Positions 17,965 through 26,442 of a DNA stretch of 64,000 nucleotides are shown piece by piece. Source of the DNA: G965230615 sp965230615 (GTDB lineage Bacteria > Pseudomonadota > Gammaproteobacteria > HTCC5015); NCBI GenBank assembly GCA_965230615.1, contig OZ246012.1, positions 744,001-808,000 of the forward strand. The letters are read 5' to 3'. The notes under the pieces are model-generated. The model was not told the DNA's origin. It did not search any database and saw only the letters and a list, made by a program, of their open reading frames with translations. Position numbers and translations under genes: made by a program. Within the stretch, counting starts at the first letter, position 1, and each line of letters opens with the position of its first letter.

Positions 17965-18708
17965 TTATGCGCCCAACTCCATTAAGGAAGCTGATGCACG
18001 GTCAGTATTCTCTGTTTGCTCCATCAACTTTACTGTCATTTCAAAATTACGAGCTAATTGGATCATATTAACCAATGCGTCAATCGCATTGACATTACTC
18101 GACTCTAGTACACCTCCCACAACCCGGATCGTTGCATCTGCAGGTAGTGCGGCACCGTCTGCTGTATTGAATAATCCATCATTACGTTTTTGCATGCCAC
18201 CCTCAGGGCTGGCTACCAGCTTGATACGATCGACAACCGCGAGTGTGGCTGCCGTTTGTCCCAAAGGTTGCACAGAAATTGTACCATCTGCCCCCACCTC
18301 AAATGTTTGAAATGGCGGTATGGCAACCGGGCCACCATTACCTAAAACTAATTCACCACTGCCGGTTTCCAATAAACCAGCACTATTAATACGCAAGTCA
18401 CCAGCCCGCGTGTAGGCCTCACTGCCATCAGCAGCTTGCACTGCAATATAACCATCACCATTAATAGCAATATCTAAGTCACGCCCTGTTTGCCGCATTG
18501 TACCTGGTGAAAAATCAATACCCGCACGCTGATCTTCAGCATAGACTCGACTGGCATAGCCAGGCCCATACACAGGTTTATCTTTAAATACATCTAAATC
18601 AGCTTTAAAGCCTGTCGTATTCACATTCGCTAGATTGTGGCTATTACTCGTCTGTTGCAGCATTATTTGCTTGGCTGCATTCATTGCTGTAAAAATCATT
18701 CTATCCAT
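17965..18708 (-). CDS. flgF: Flagellar proximal rod protein FlgF
   Basis: A 247-residue rod protein starting MDRMIFTAMNAAKQIMLQQT with SHNLANVNTTGFKADLDVFK. The C-terminal part is LESSNVNAIDALVNMIQLAR. The central SDIAINGDGYIAVQ-like section (DLDIAINGDGYIAVQAADGS) marks the FlgE/F/G family, and the start and length point to FlgF. It lies between flgE and flgG. Confidence 0.96.
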   Translation of the reverse strand: MDRMIFTAMNAAKQIMLQQTSNSHNLANVNTTGFKADLDVFKDKPVYGPGYASRVYAEDQRAGIDFSPGTMRQTGRDLDIAINGDGYIAVQAADGSEAYTRAGDLRINSAGLLETGSGELVLGNGGPVAIPPFQTFEVGADGTISVQPLGQTAATLAVVDRIKLVASPEGGMQKRNDGLFNTADGAALPADATIRVVGGVLESSNVNAIDALVNMIQLARNFEMTVKLMEQTENTDRASASLMELGA

Positions 18709-18731
18709 TCGGCTAAGACTCTCTATATAAA

Positions 18732-19958
18732 TTAGCGGATATTGATAATGGTTTGTGTTATATCATCCGAAGTACTGATGACCTGCGCATTAGCCTGATA
18801 GTTTCTTTGCGCGGTAATCATCTTGACTAATTCACCGGTTAAATCAACATTAGACTCTTCTAGTGCCGATGACTGAACAACCCCTAAATCTGATGTCGAT
18901 GGTGCGCCAACCAGAGGCGAGCCGGATGAAAAGGATTCTGCCCAAGCCGTATTACCCAGTGGTCGTAAACCTTGTGTATTGGCAAAGTTAGCCAATACCA
19001 CCTGCCCTAATGCTAAAGATTGTCCATTGGCATAACGCGCAAATACAATTCCTGAGGCATCAATATCTATATCGCTTAAGCGTCCCGTAGGAAAACCATC
19101 TTGAGTGAGCTCATTAATACCAAATGGGCTACCAAATTGCGTTAAATCCGCATAATCCAAGGTCAGCGTCATATTGGCCGCACCACCACCGGGATTAAAA
19201 GAAGGAGATGTTAACGACGTTACTGAGGCACCGTTAATTTGGTTCAAGCTGCCATCAGAGTTAAATGTGATAGTATCTGGGCCATCTTGTTGTACGCCGT
19301 CGACCAGCAAAAATGTTTCCCATGTATTGACCGTATCTTTACGATAATACATGGTCGCAACATGTGAAGTACCTAATGAATCATAAACTGTAATCGATGT
19401 TGCGTGATTAAAGGTTGCCGGATCAGGCCCGCTAGGCCCTATAGTAAAAGCACCGGGAACAGCAGCACTGGCATCCAGGTTAGCGCCTAAATCAATATTT
19501 GAACTGGCTAAAGGCTGTTGATTGCCACTGGTTAACTGCAAGTCACCCAACACGCCAGTGATATTACCCACGCCATCGCTTTGAAAACCGGTTAAACGAT
19601 TGCCTTTACTGTTAACTAAGAAACCCTGATTATCGACACCAAAAGCACCTGCACGGGTATACGAAATCGCACCATTATTGTTTAAACGAAAGAAACCGCG
19701 CCCTGATATTGCTAAGTCCAGGTTATTTTGTGTAAATGTTAAGTCACCTTGGTTGAACTGCTGAGATACACTAGCCACCTCAACCCCTTGACCCACAGCA
19801 TTACTATTCACACCCAAATTACTAACGGCATAGATATCACCAAACAAGGTTCGTGATTCTTTAAAACCCGATGTACTACTGTTAGCAATATTATTACCAA
19901 TAACATCTAAATTTGTTGTGGCTGCATTGAGTCCTGTTAATGCAATATCGAAGGCCAT
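18732..19958 (-). CDS. flgE: Flagellar hook protein FlgE
   Basis: The hook subunit, 408 residues. The N-terminus is MAFDIALTGLNAATTNLDVI followed by GNNIANSSTSGFKESRTLFG. The C-terminus has ALEESNVDLTGELVKMITAQ and RNYQANAQVISTSDDITQTI. The central FlgE D2-type region includes SLGTSHVATMYYRKD. It follows the hook cap gene flgD by 62 bases. Confidence 0.97.
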   Translation of the reverse strand: MAFDIALTGLNAATTNLDVIGNNIANSSTSGFKESRTLFGDIYAVSNLGVNSNAVGQGVEVASVSQQFNQGDLTFTQNNLDLAISGRGFFRLNNNGAISYTRAGAFGVDNQGFLVNSKGNRLTGFQSDGVGNITGVLGDLQLTSGNQQPLASSNIDLGANLDASAAVPGAFTIGPSGPDPATFNHATSITVYDSLGTSHVATMYYRKDTVNTWETFLLVDGVQQDGPDTITFNSDGSLNQINGASVTSLTSPSFNPGGGAANMTLTLDYADLTQFGSPFGINELTQDGFPTGRLSDIDIDASGIVFARYANGQSLALGQVVLANFANTQGLRPLGNTAWAESFSSGSPLVGAPSTSDLGVVQSSALEESNVDLTGELVKMITAQRNYQANAQVISTSDDITQTIINIR

Positions 19959-20020
19959 TATTGATTACTCCTTAACTTTAAAAACTTAATTCTTACTGTT
20001 TATGCAATTGAATAAATCTA

Positions 20021-20704
20021 TCACTTAATTTGAAATACTTTTTCAAAATCCGCTGAAATACCGTTGGATAAATTTAATATAACGCCGCCTCCAGCTTCAC
20101 CTAAGGTGACACTATCAACTTTTAAATCAACCATCGTATCAATGCTCTCAGTTTCACCGGCGACCGTTGCCTCAGCGGTAACTAAATAGTTACCAGCAGG
20201 CCAGGCCTGACCATTGTTACCGATACCATCCCATGCAAAAGGGACATATCCCGAAGTATCTGCGCTTAGCTCGAGCGTTTTTACCAGCTCACCAGCAGCG
20301 GTTACGACTTCGAGTCGAACATTGCTTGCTGCGGCCGGCACATCAACAACGCCACTCAAGCCTTCTTCGGTAAGCTGTGCAACATTGCCAGGTACCTGCA
20401 CATGCCGCCCAACAAGGCTGGCTGCATTGATAGCCTGATCAGATAACACTGAGTTACTGAAATCACCAAACGATGTATTTAAACTTTCTACACCTGATAG
20501 AGTTCCAAATTGCGCTAGTTGACTGATAAAATCACCATTATCAGTTGGATTAAATGGATCCTGGTTTTGAATTTGCGCAATCATTAACTCCATAAACTCG
20601 GCAACACCTAAATCATTTACATCATTGAGTCTCTCATTTGCTGTCACAGCCGGATTTGTTCTTAAGCCAATATCCTGGTATATATCGCTGTTGATTGGGT
20701 CCAT
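20021..20704 (-). CDS. flgD: Hook-capping protein FlgD
   Basis: The scaffold required for hook assembly, 227 residues. The N-terminal FlgD motif reads GVAEFMELMIAQIQNQDPFN with TDNGDFISQLAQFGTLSGVE. A FlgD Tudor/Ig-like region follows: VPFAWDGIGNNGQAWPAGNY and EATVAGETESI. It sits directly before flgE, as is standard. Confidence 0.96.
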   Translation of the reverse strand: MDPINSDIYQDIGLRTNPAVTANERLNDVNDLGVAEFMELMIAQIQNQDPFNPTDNGDFISQLAQFGTLSGVESLNTSFGDFSNSVLSDQAINAASLVGRHVQVPGNVAQLTEEGLSGVVDVPAAASNVRLEVVTAAGELVKTLELSADTSGYVPFAWDGIGNNGQAWPAGNYLVTAEATVAGETESIDTMVDLKVDSVTLGEAGGGVILNLSNGISADFEKVFQIK

Positions 20705-20760
20705 AGCATTATCCTTCTACAAGTACTTCCATATTGATTTATTACACAGTGTTGTATTTC

Positions 20761-21177
20761 TTATTCACCTAAAGATAGTGTTCGCAACATCAGATCTTTA
20801 GATGTATTGAGCATTTCAACACTGTTTTCATAATTTCGCGCGGCAACCATCATATTGGTCATTTCTTCAATCACATTTACATTCGACTGAAACACATAAC
20901 CTTCCTCGTTTGCCAAAGGGTGGCCTGGTTGATATTGGCGATGATGCTCAGCACCGCTCTCAACGATGCCAAGCACATTCACACCCACTGATTCATCAGC
21001 ATTCGGCGAGAATTGGTCGAGCATACTGGCAAAAACCGGATGCCGTCCTTTATAAGCTTCTTCGGGCGTTGTGGCGACAGAGGCAGCATTGGCCATATTA
21101 CTGGCTGTTGTATTGAGTCGAACATTTTGCGCACTCATGGCCGAACCGGCAACATCAAAAATATTTAAAAATGACAT
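20761..21177 (-). CDS. flgC: Flagellar proximal rod protein FlgC
   Basis: A 138-residue rod subunit with FDVAGSAMSAQNVRLNTTAS at the start and NVNVIEEMTNMMVAARNYEN at the end. It follows flgB with only two bases between the stop and the ATG, so the two are coupled. Confidence 0.97.
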   Translation of the reverse strand: MSFLNIFDVAGSAMSAQNVRLNTTASNMANAASVATTPEEAYKGRHPVFASMLDQFSPNADESVGVNVLGIVESGAEHHRQYQPGHPLANEEGYVFQSNVNVIEEMTNMMVAARNYENSVEMLNTSKDLMLRTLSLGE

Positions 21178-21179
21178 GC

Positions 21180-21578
21180 TTATTCCTCACGCAATGTTTT
21201 AATTAAACCCTTGATACGATTACCCAGAAAGTGCAGGCTCACTTGTTGTCGTACTGCATTCTCTGAGAATTTACTATGCTCAATTTGCGAATCGACCGTG
21301 TTGCCATCCAGTGATGATTGCAATGGAATTCGATATTGCGTTGTAATGTGCACATTGTTTGGCTTGTGCATACCATGATGATTTGCATGCGTCGCTTGCA
21401 TAGCAACCGCATGCCGATTTGTGGCCTGATTGAGCGCTTGATTAAAGTCTAGGTCTTTTGCTTTATAGTTAGGTGTATCTGCATTGGCTATATTAGAAGC
21501 CAGGATTTCTGATCGCCTGCTCCACACATGCAAAGCTTGCTCATGAACACCAAAGAATTTATCGAGTACAGCTGGCAT
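21180..21578 (-). CDS. flgB: Flagellar proximal rod protein FlgB
   Basis: A 132-residue rod subunit. RRSEILASNIANADTPNYKA and KDLDFNQALNQA are the FlgB hallmark. The short C-terminal helix carries ENAVRQQVSLHFLGNRIKGL. It is the first gene of the flgBCDEFGHIJKL series and lies about 22 bases from the predicted start of the sigma-54 transcript. Confidence 0.96.
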   Translation of the reverse strand: MPAVLDKFFGVHEQALHVWSRRSEILASNIANADTPNYKAKDLDFNQALNQATNRHAVAMQATHANHHGMHKPNNVHITTQYRIPLQSSLDGNTVDSQIEHSKFSENAVRQQVSLHFLGNRIKGLIKTLREE

Positions 21579-21610
21579 AAATACTCCTCGAAAAGATTTA
21601 CTTAAGTTAA

Positions 21611-21627
21611 AGCAATCGCTATGCCAG
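21611..21627 (-). promoter_or_regulatory. Sigma-54 promoter of the flgB operon
   Basis: On the minus strand the core reads GGCATAGCGATTGC (21612-21625), preceded by CT and followed by TTT. The GG/GC spacing is exactly ten and the -12 element is TTGCT. Start is expected near 21600, just ahead of flgB. The rest of the 302-base gap to flgA holds the opposite-facing flgA promoter and no gene. Confidence 0.85.
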
Positions 21628-21818
21628 CCGCTACAGATCAGGCAAAACTACCGTTTCCTTATTAATAACACTTATCGGCACACATGTACTTCGGCAAAGA
21701 GGCAGATAAGGAGGCAAAAAGCGGCTGCCAGGCGGCAAGATTTGCAGCATTCGAATATTTATACTGGATCTATAGCGGGTCCATGATAGGCCTAGCATAC
21801 ATCTATAGGGGCTATCTC

Positions 21819-21834
21819 CGGCATGTATATTGCT
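21819..21834 (+). promoter_or_regulatory. Sigma-54 promoter of flgA
   Basis: The plus-strand core GGCATGTATATTGC (21820-21833) has the exact GG-N10-GC spacing and is identical to the flrBC core. Because it overlaps an in-frame ATG at 21830, it rules that codon out as the flgA start. Confidence 0.82.
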
Positions 21835-21880
21835 TGATATTTATCAAGCCAATATCATCATGGTGGAAAAGGATCGCAAT

Positions 21881-22669
21881 ATGGAAATAGCGTCAAAAAA
21901 TAGTCGCTCGGCAATCAATGAGTGTCAGAGTCAGGATACTCAGCCAAAAACCCGCCAAAAATTCTTGTTGTTAACAGGAATATGCCTGATCTTAGCTTTT
22001 CATAGTATTGAGTCTCAGGCCGTTAGCGCTCAAGCAAAGCCATTGCAGTCACTTAAGTCAATCCATCAGGCCATCAAACAGTTTATTCGGCTCGATTACC
22101 GTAAATTAACTAAAATCGAGATTAGAGTAGGCCTGAATGATCAGCGCTTGCGTTTATCTCGCTGTGATCAGCCACTGACTATATTTTGGCGGTCACAGGC
22201 ACAACGTATCGGCAATACTGCCGTTGGTGTGCGCTGTGAAGGTAGCGTTAACTGGACTATTTATGCCCCAGTGAGAATCAAGGTTTATAAAAAAATCGCG
22301 ATTGCTGGCAATAACCTACTAAAAGGCCAGGCGCTAAAATTAAGTGACATCAAACTTGAACAAAGAGATGTCAGCCATCTGGTGAGTGGTTATATTAGCC
22401 AGGCGACAGATTATATAGGCTACGAGCTCAAGCGCCCGGTGCATATGGGGCAGACACTCAGCCCAAACATGCTAAACACGCCAAAGCTCATCCGCCGGGG
22501 CGAACAAGTTACGCTATTGGCCAAGCCCTCAGGCATTGAAGTCCGTATGCAGGGCAAGGCCTTGAGCAGCGGTGGTGCTGGTGATATCGTCAAAATACGT
22601 AATTTATCCTCAAATCGCATTATTGAGGGAACCGTAGTAGCAACGGGTATTGTCAAGGTTCATCTGTGA
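21881..22669 (+). CDS. flgA: Flagellar P-ring assembly chaperone FlgA
   Basis: A periplasmic chaperone for FlgI. The cytoplasmic N-terminus is followed by a hydrophobic signal segment (FLLLTGICLILAF). The SAF/FlgA domain covers the C-terminal half: VKIAIAGNNLL-type start of SAF (KIAIAGNNLLKGQALKLSDI), LKRPVHMGQTL, and GDIVKIRNLSSNRIIEGTVV. In-frame ATGs at 21830 and 21860 exist. The ATG at 21881 is preferred because AAGGA lies seven bases before it and the first ATG falls inside the promoter. 262 residues. It is transcribed away from flgB. Confidence 0.93.
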   Translation: MEIASKNSRSAINECQSQDTQPKTRQKFLLLTGICLILAFHSIESQAVSAQAKPLQSLKSIHQAIKQFIRLDYRKLTKIEIRVGLNDQRLRLSRCDQPLTIFWRSQAQRIGNTAVGVRCEGSVNWTIYAPVRIKVYKKIAIAGNNLLKGQALKLSDIKLEQRDVSHLVSGYISQATDYIGYELKRPVHMGQTLSPNMLNTPKLIRRGEQVTLLAKPSGIEVRMQGKALSSGGAGDIVKIRNLSSNRIIEGTVVATGIVKVHL

Positions 22670-22688
22670 GCTTGATCACAGGCTGAAC

Positions 22689-22715
22689 TCAAGGTTATCG
22701 AAGATTTGTCGATAC
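22689..22715 (+). promoter_or_regulatory. Probable sigma-28 promoter of flgMN
   Basis: TCAAGGTT, an 11-base spacer, then GTCGATAC: six of eight matches to each sigma-28 box with the exact spacing. It lies in the flgA-flgM gap, where a FliA-dependent flgM promoter is known in other gammaproteobacteria. The predicted leader to flgM is about 50 bases. Confidence 0.65.
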
Positions 22716-22771
22716 AAACTATGACTTCCTGGTTTTACCAGGTGTATGTTTAACATTAGGAGAAATTAGAA

Positions 22772-23095
22772 ATGGCTAATTCAATCGACAGTATAGCCAG
22801 CAGCCAAATCTCAGCTGAGCAAACAAAGGCCTCTGGGGCCGCTGCTAAAACAGACAAGGATGTCGATTCGGCCAATAATCAGGCAACATCGGCGCGCCCG
22901 GATAGCTCTGATCAGGTCGTCCTAACGGACTCCGCCAAGCAACTTCAAGCTATCGAACAACAGCTAAAAAGTGTTTCTGCTGTGGATAGTAACCGGGTTG
23001 AAAGCATCAAACAGAAAATCGCGAGCGGTGAATTTCAGGTTGATGCTGAAAAAGTGGCAGAGAAACTAATGGTTACGGATGAACTTTTAGGTTAA
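22772..23095 (+). CDS. flgM: Anti-sigma-28 factor FlgM
   Basis: A 107-residue protein that holds FliA inactive until it is exported through the finished hook. The conserved C-terminal half is VVLTDSAKQLQAIEQQL then NRVESIKQKIASGEFQVD and AEKVAEKLM. The N-terminal half is polar and disordered, as expected. AGGAGA precedes the ATG. It is followed by flgN after ten bases. Confidence 0.95.
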   Translation: MANSIDSIASSQISAEQTKASGAAAKTDKDVDSANNQATSARPDSSDQVVLTDSAKQLQAIEQQLKSVSAVDSNRVESIKQKIASGEFQVDAEKVAEKLMVTDELLG

Positions 23096-23105
23096 TAGGC
23101 ACTCG

Positions 23106-23600
23106 ATGATGAAAACACAAAGTGTCGCCTCTTTACTGGAAGTAACGCTAAAAGAAATGTCTGCACAAGCTCAACAGCTTGTGCAGATAATTCATGATGA
23201 AGGCAAAGCACTACGCGATGCAGACATCGAAGCACTCAATAGTATTGTGCAACTTAAAAAGCAACACCTCGAAGCATTGAGTGATTTGGACAATAAATTT
23301 AAAATAACTCTAAAGCAGTTTAACTTCACTGCCAATGATGATATCGAACAATTCCTTGCTGAAGCACAAAGTGATAATGTGTTGCTTGAGTGTTGGAATG
23401 ACTATATGAATATTATCAGTGAATGCCAAGCGCTAAATCTGGAGAATAACTCTTTGATTACCGTTGGCATTCGGCATACGAGCAAAGCCCTGGATTTCTT
23501 ACTCAGTAGTATCGGCGAAAACAAACAAGAATTATACGGCCCACAGGGACAACAACATATCTCTACGGGAACGGATAATAACTTTATTGCTAAAGCCTAA
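23106..23600 (+). CDS. flgN: Export chaperone FlgN
   Basis: A 164-residue helical protein recognised by position after flgM and by the FlgN-type opening (LLEVTLKEMSAQAQQLVQII) with a central LNSIVQLKKQHLEAL helix. FlgN escorts FlgK and FlgL to the export gate. Two adjacent ATG codons open it; either may serve. Confidence 0.88.
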   Translation: MMKTQSVASLLEVTLKEMSAQAQQLVQIIHDEGKALRDADIEALNSIVQLKKQHLEALSDLDNKFKITLKQFNFTANDDIEQFLAEAQSDNVLLECWNDYMNIISECQALNLENNSLITVGIRHTSKALDFLLSSIGENKQELYGPQGQQHISTGTDNNFIAKA

Positions 23601-23615
23601 AATACCAGAGCAGCC

Positions 23616-24338
23616 GTGGCGCACTCCCATCAACCAGCCGAGCAACTGACCGACCCTGTCTTGATCAGTATTTTACTGGAAAAAGCTCTCAAAAAGCGCT
23701 CACTATTGAGCATTCAACTACCCGATACTGATGAAGAGTTCCTAAGCATTATTCTCGAGTTGGATGAGAAGGGCAAATATCTCTACCTGGATGCCCTCAA
23801 GCCTGATTCAGGTCATTTAGTTTTATTAAACAAAAAAACTTTCCGCGCAAACGCCAAATTACAAGGGATCTCTATTTCATTTGAAGGCAGGCTGGTAAAA
23901 ACTAAAACCGATGAAGATAACACTAACTACCGAGTAAGCTTTCCTCAACAACTGGAATATCATGAAAAACGTATTAGCCATCGGGTACCTATTGGCCGCG
24001 GGCTCAACACCAAAGCCAACCTACTCTATGCCGGTGACAAAAAGCTGCTGGTAAGAGTTGCTGATGTCTCTGCTGAAGGTGTTGGCTTATCACTACGCGC
24101 CAATGATGCGCAAAGATTGCTGAAAGCAGAACAACCTATGAAGTGTCGCATCAACTTTATGGAACGAGAAAATTTCGACTGCTACATCGAACTCTGCCAT
24201 GGCCATAAAAATAGCGACGGACCTAATGTGCATTTAGGCGCTAAGTTTGCCGGTGTCACCTCTCACCAGCGGAATCAGTTACTAAAAATTATTCGAATAT
24301 TAGAGCGAGAGAATATTCGTAAGGCAGCACCTGATTAG
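23616..24338 (+). CDS. YcgR-like flagellar brake with PilZ domain
   Basis: A 240-residue c-di-GMP effector. Residues about 10-110 form a YcgR N-terminal domain (DTDEEFLSIILELDEKGKYL; LLNKKTFRANAKLQGISISF). Residues about 118-235 form a PilZ domain with the arginine-rich HRVPIGRG region and the DVSAEGVG motif (D-x-S-x-x-G). In enterobacteria YcgR slows the motor when c-di-GMP rises. The start is GTG at 23616, 15 bases after flgN, so it probably shares the flgM transcript and would be a late flagellar product. Confidence 0.88.
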   Translation: MAHSHQPAEQLTDPVLISILLEKALKKRSLLSIQLPDTDEEFLSIILELDEKGKYLYLDALKPDSGHLVLLNKKTFRANAKLQGISISFEGRLVKTKTDEDNTNYRVSFPQQLEYHEKRISHRVPIGRGLNTKANLLYAGDKKLLVRVADVSAEGVGLSLRANDAQRLLKAEQPMKCRINFMERENFDCYIELCHGHKNSDGPNVHLGAKFAGVTSHQRNQLLKIIRILERENIRKAAPD

Positions 24339-24456
24339 ACACCATATAAACCACAAAAAGTAGCTGACTAAAAATAACCTAGCTAAGTCCTGTTGAAGTA
24401 AATTTTAAGTTTCTTTAAACCTTGACTAGAGCGGCTTTGACGCTCCGCAGCTATCA

Positions 24457-25644
24457 TTATATTAATATTTTCTCACGTTGATAACGATATAACATACCGA
24501 ACCACAGCAAAGCACTGCAGCACAGTGTGCTTATGATCGAAATAAAAACAAATAACCAAGGTATTGTTTTGGCTTTTAGTATAGACATAATCAACAAGCC
24601 TTGACTCAGGCTGGGTAATAACATCAGTAAAGAGTTCGCTTCTAAAGACAACATAGAAATAAAAGCAATGGGCATCACTGGCACCAGCATAGCAAAACTT
24701 AAAAAGGTTTGCGCCTCTTTAAAGCTACCTGCATAGGAAGCCACTAGATTAAATAAGGTTGAGCCAAATAAGGCAAATGGCACGACGATCAGTAGAATTT
24801 GCAATGCGCTGATGGGGTTTAAGCTATTAGCGGGTAAGCCGATTTTCTCCAGCTGCAATAACTGCACTGTCAGCAATAGTGCCATAATAGCCAAACACGA
24901 GGCAATCAGCATAAACGAAAAGGTTGCTAGTATTTTACCACTGACAATTGCAGAGCGTGCAACCGGCAATACTAACAAGGGTTCCAGTGAGCCTCGCTCA
25001 CGCTCACCAGCGGTCATATCAATTGCCATATGCAAGCCACCGATAAGCACTGCAAAAAACAATACATAAGGCAACATCATAAAAATAATAAAAGCTCGAC
25101 CACTGGGTGTAGCCACATCGACAGATTCTATAGCCAGCGGATTTAATGTCTCTAAAGTGATGCCCCGCACATATAAACGCAATACAGTAATTTTCTGCTT
25201 ATACGCATTAAGTACCGCCTGTAAGCGCTGTACAGTTTTATTAGCTTTGCCATTAGAGCTATCTGCGATAACACGAATATTCGCCGGTAACCCTTGACGA
25301 AAGGTGTCGGCAAACTCAGCAGGAATGACTAATGCGACATCATAGCGCCCCTGCTCTACCGCTGTTTTTATTTCTGCCTCGGAAAGCGCAAGCTCTTCTG
25401 CCAATAAATTATTCTGTCGTAAAAATTGCACCAGATTGGGCGCATGCTCTACTCCAAGTATTGGAATGCTTATATCATCTTCGTACTTGGCAATATTCAT
25501 TTTCAAGGCAAAACCCATGGCAGCCATAAATAACACAGGCAAGCCAATAGGCCCAATAAATAGCGCCATTAATGCCGAACGCCGATCACGTAAACCGTCG
25601 ATAAATTCTTTTAAGAAAATACTGATTAATTGCTGTCGATACAC
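24457..25644 (-). CDS. ABC-2 type permease, NatB-like
   Basis: A 395-residue membrane subunit of an ABC exporter. One N-terminal membrane segment is followed by a large extracytoplasmic domain (about residues 45-180), then five to six membrane helices. The conserved ABC-2 loop AGERERGSLEPLLVLPVARS lies near residue 225. This is the layout of NatB/YhaP-type Na+ or drug exporters. GTG at 25644 is the start, overlapping the TAG stop of the ATPase gene by one base. The substrate cannot be told from sequence. Confidence 0.88.
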   Translation of the reverse strand: MYRQQLISIFLKEFIDGLRDRRSALMALFIGPIGLPVLFMAAMGFALKMNIAKYEDDISIPILGVEHAPNLVQFLRQNNLLAEELALSEAEIKTAVEQGRYDVALVIPAEFADTFRQGLPANIRVIADSSNGKANKTVQRLQAVLNAYKQKITVLRLYVRGITLETLNPLAIESVDVATPSGRAFIIFMMLPYVLFFAVLIGGLHMAIDMTAGERERGSLEPLLVLPVARSAIVSGKILATFSFMLIASCLAIMALLLTVQLLQLEKIGLPANSLNPISALQILLIVVPFALFGSTLFNLVASYAGSFKEAQTFLSFAMLVPVMPIAFISMLSLEANSLLMLLPSLSQGLLIMSILKAKTIPWLFVFISIISTLCCSALLWFGMLYRYQREKILI

Positions 25645-26381
25645 TATGTGATTATCTCTTGTTGTTCTTTATAGATGATGTCAACAAAAGCATCTTCTAA
25701 ATTATCATAGCCTGTTTTAAAACGTATCTCATCAGGTGAGCCGCTAATCGCAACAGTGCCCTGATTGATAATCACAATTTCATCACAGAGCGCGGCGACT
25801 TCCTGCATAATGTGGCTGGAAAACAATACACAAATGCCCGCTTCACACAACTGACGGATATATTGCCGCAAAGCGCGGGTGGTCATTACATCCAGGCCAT
25901 TGGTTGGTTCATCGAGCAATATGTTTTTAGGGTTATGCACTAATGCTCTGGCTAAAGCAACTTTGACTTTTTGCCCCTGTGAAAAACCTTGAGTAGGTCG
26001 ATGTAAAATATCGGCAAGATCAAACATATCGACTAAAACATCAAGCCGTTCTTTAATATAAGTGTCACTCAAGCCATAGAGACGGCCATAGTAAACAATA
26101 TTTTCTTTCGCCGTTAGCCGCATATATAGCCCTGTAGCATGCGGTAATACACCAATACGGCGTCGTACTTCCATCGCCTGACGACTACTGTCATAGCCAT
26201 CAATTAAAGCCTGCCCTGCGGTGGGCTGCAGCACACTATAGAGGATGCGTAATGTTGTCGACTTACCGGCACCATTAGGCCCCAGTAAACCGGTCACATA
26301 ACCATCTTTAGCCTGAAAAGACACATCACTGACCGCCTCCACTTGACCAAAACGTTTATTGATATGCTCTACATTAATCAT
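25644..26381 (-). CDS. ABC transporter ATP-binding protein, NatA-like
   Basis: A 245-residue ATPase with Walker A GPNGAGKST, ABC signature FSQGQKVKVALARAL, Walker B NILLDEPTNGLD and a switch His in FSSHIMQEV. It pairs with the permease gene that overlaps it by one base. NatA-type ATPases energise export. It lies 61 bases after the secreted hydrolase gene on the same strand, possibly one operon. Confidence 0.92.
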   Translation of the reverse strand: MINVEHINKRFGQVEAVSDVSFQAKDGYVTGLLGPNGAGKSTTLRILYSVLQPTAGQALIDGYDSSRQAMEVRRRIGVLPHATGLYMRLTAKENIVYYGRLYGLSDTYIKERLDVLVDMFDLADILHRPTQGFSQGQKVKVALARALVHNPKNILLDEPTNGLDVMTTRALRQYIRQLCEAGICVLFSSHIMQEVAALCDEIVIINQGTVAISGSPDEIRFKTGYDNLEDAFVDIIYKEQQEIIT

Positions 26382-26442
26382 CTATTGCCTCTATGCTAGC
26401 TCCCTGCTCATCTCTATGCCTATCGCTATACCTTGCACTATC

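Noticed and set aside
21830..21880. flgA start at 21830 or 21860
   Set aside because: The first lies within the sigma-54 promoter and the second lacks a ribosome-binding site; AAGGA supports 21881.
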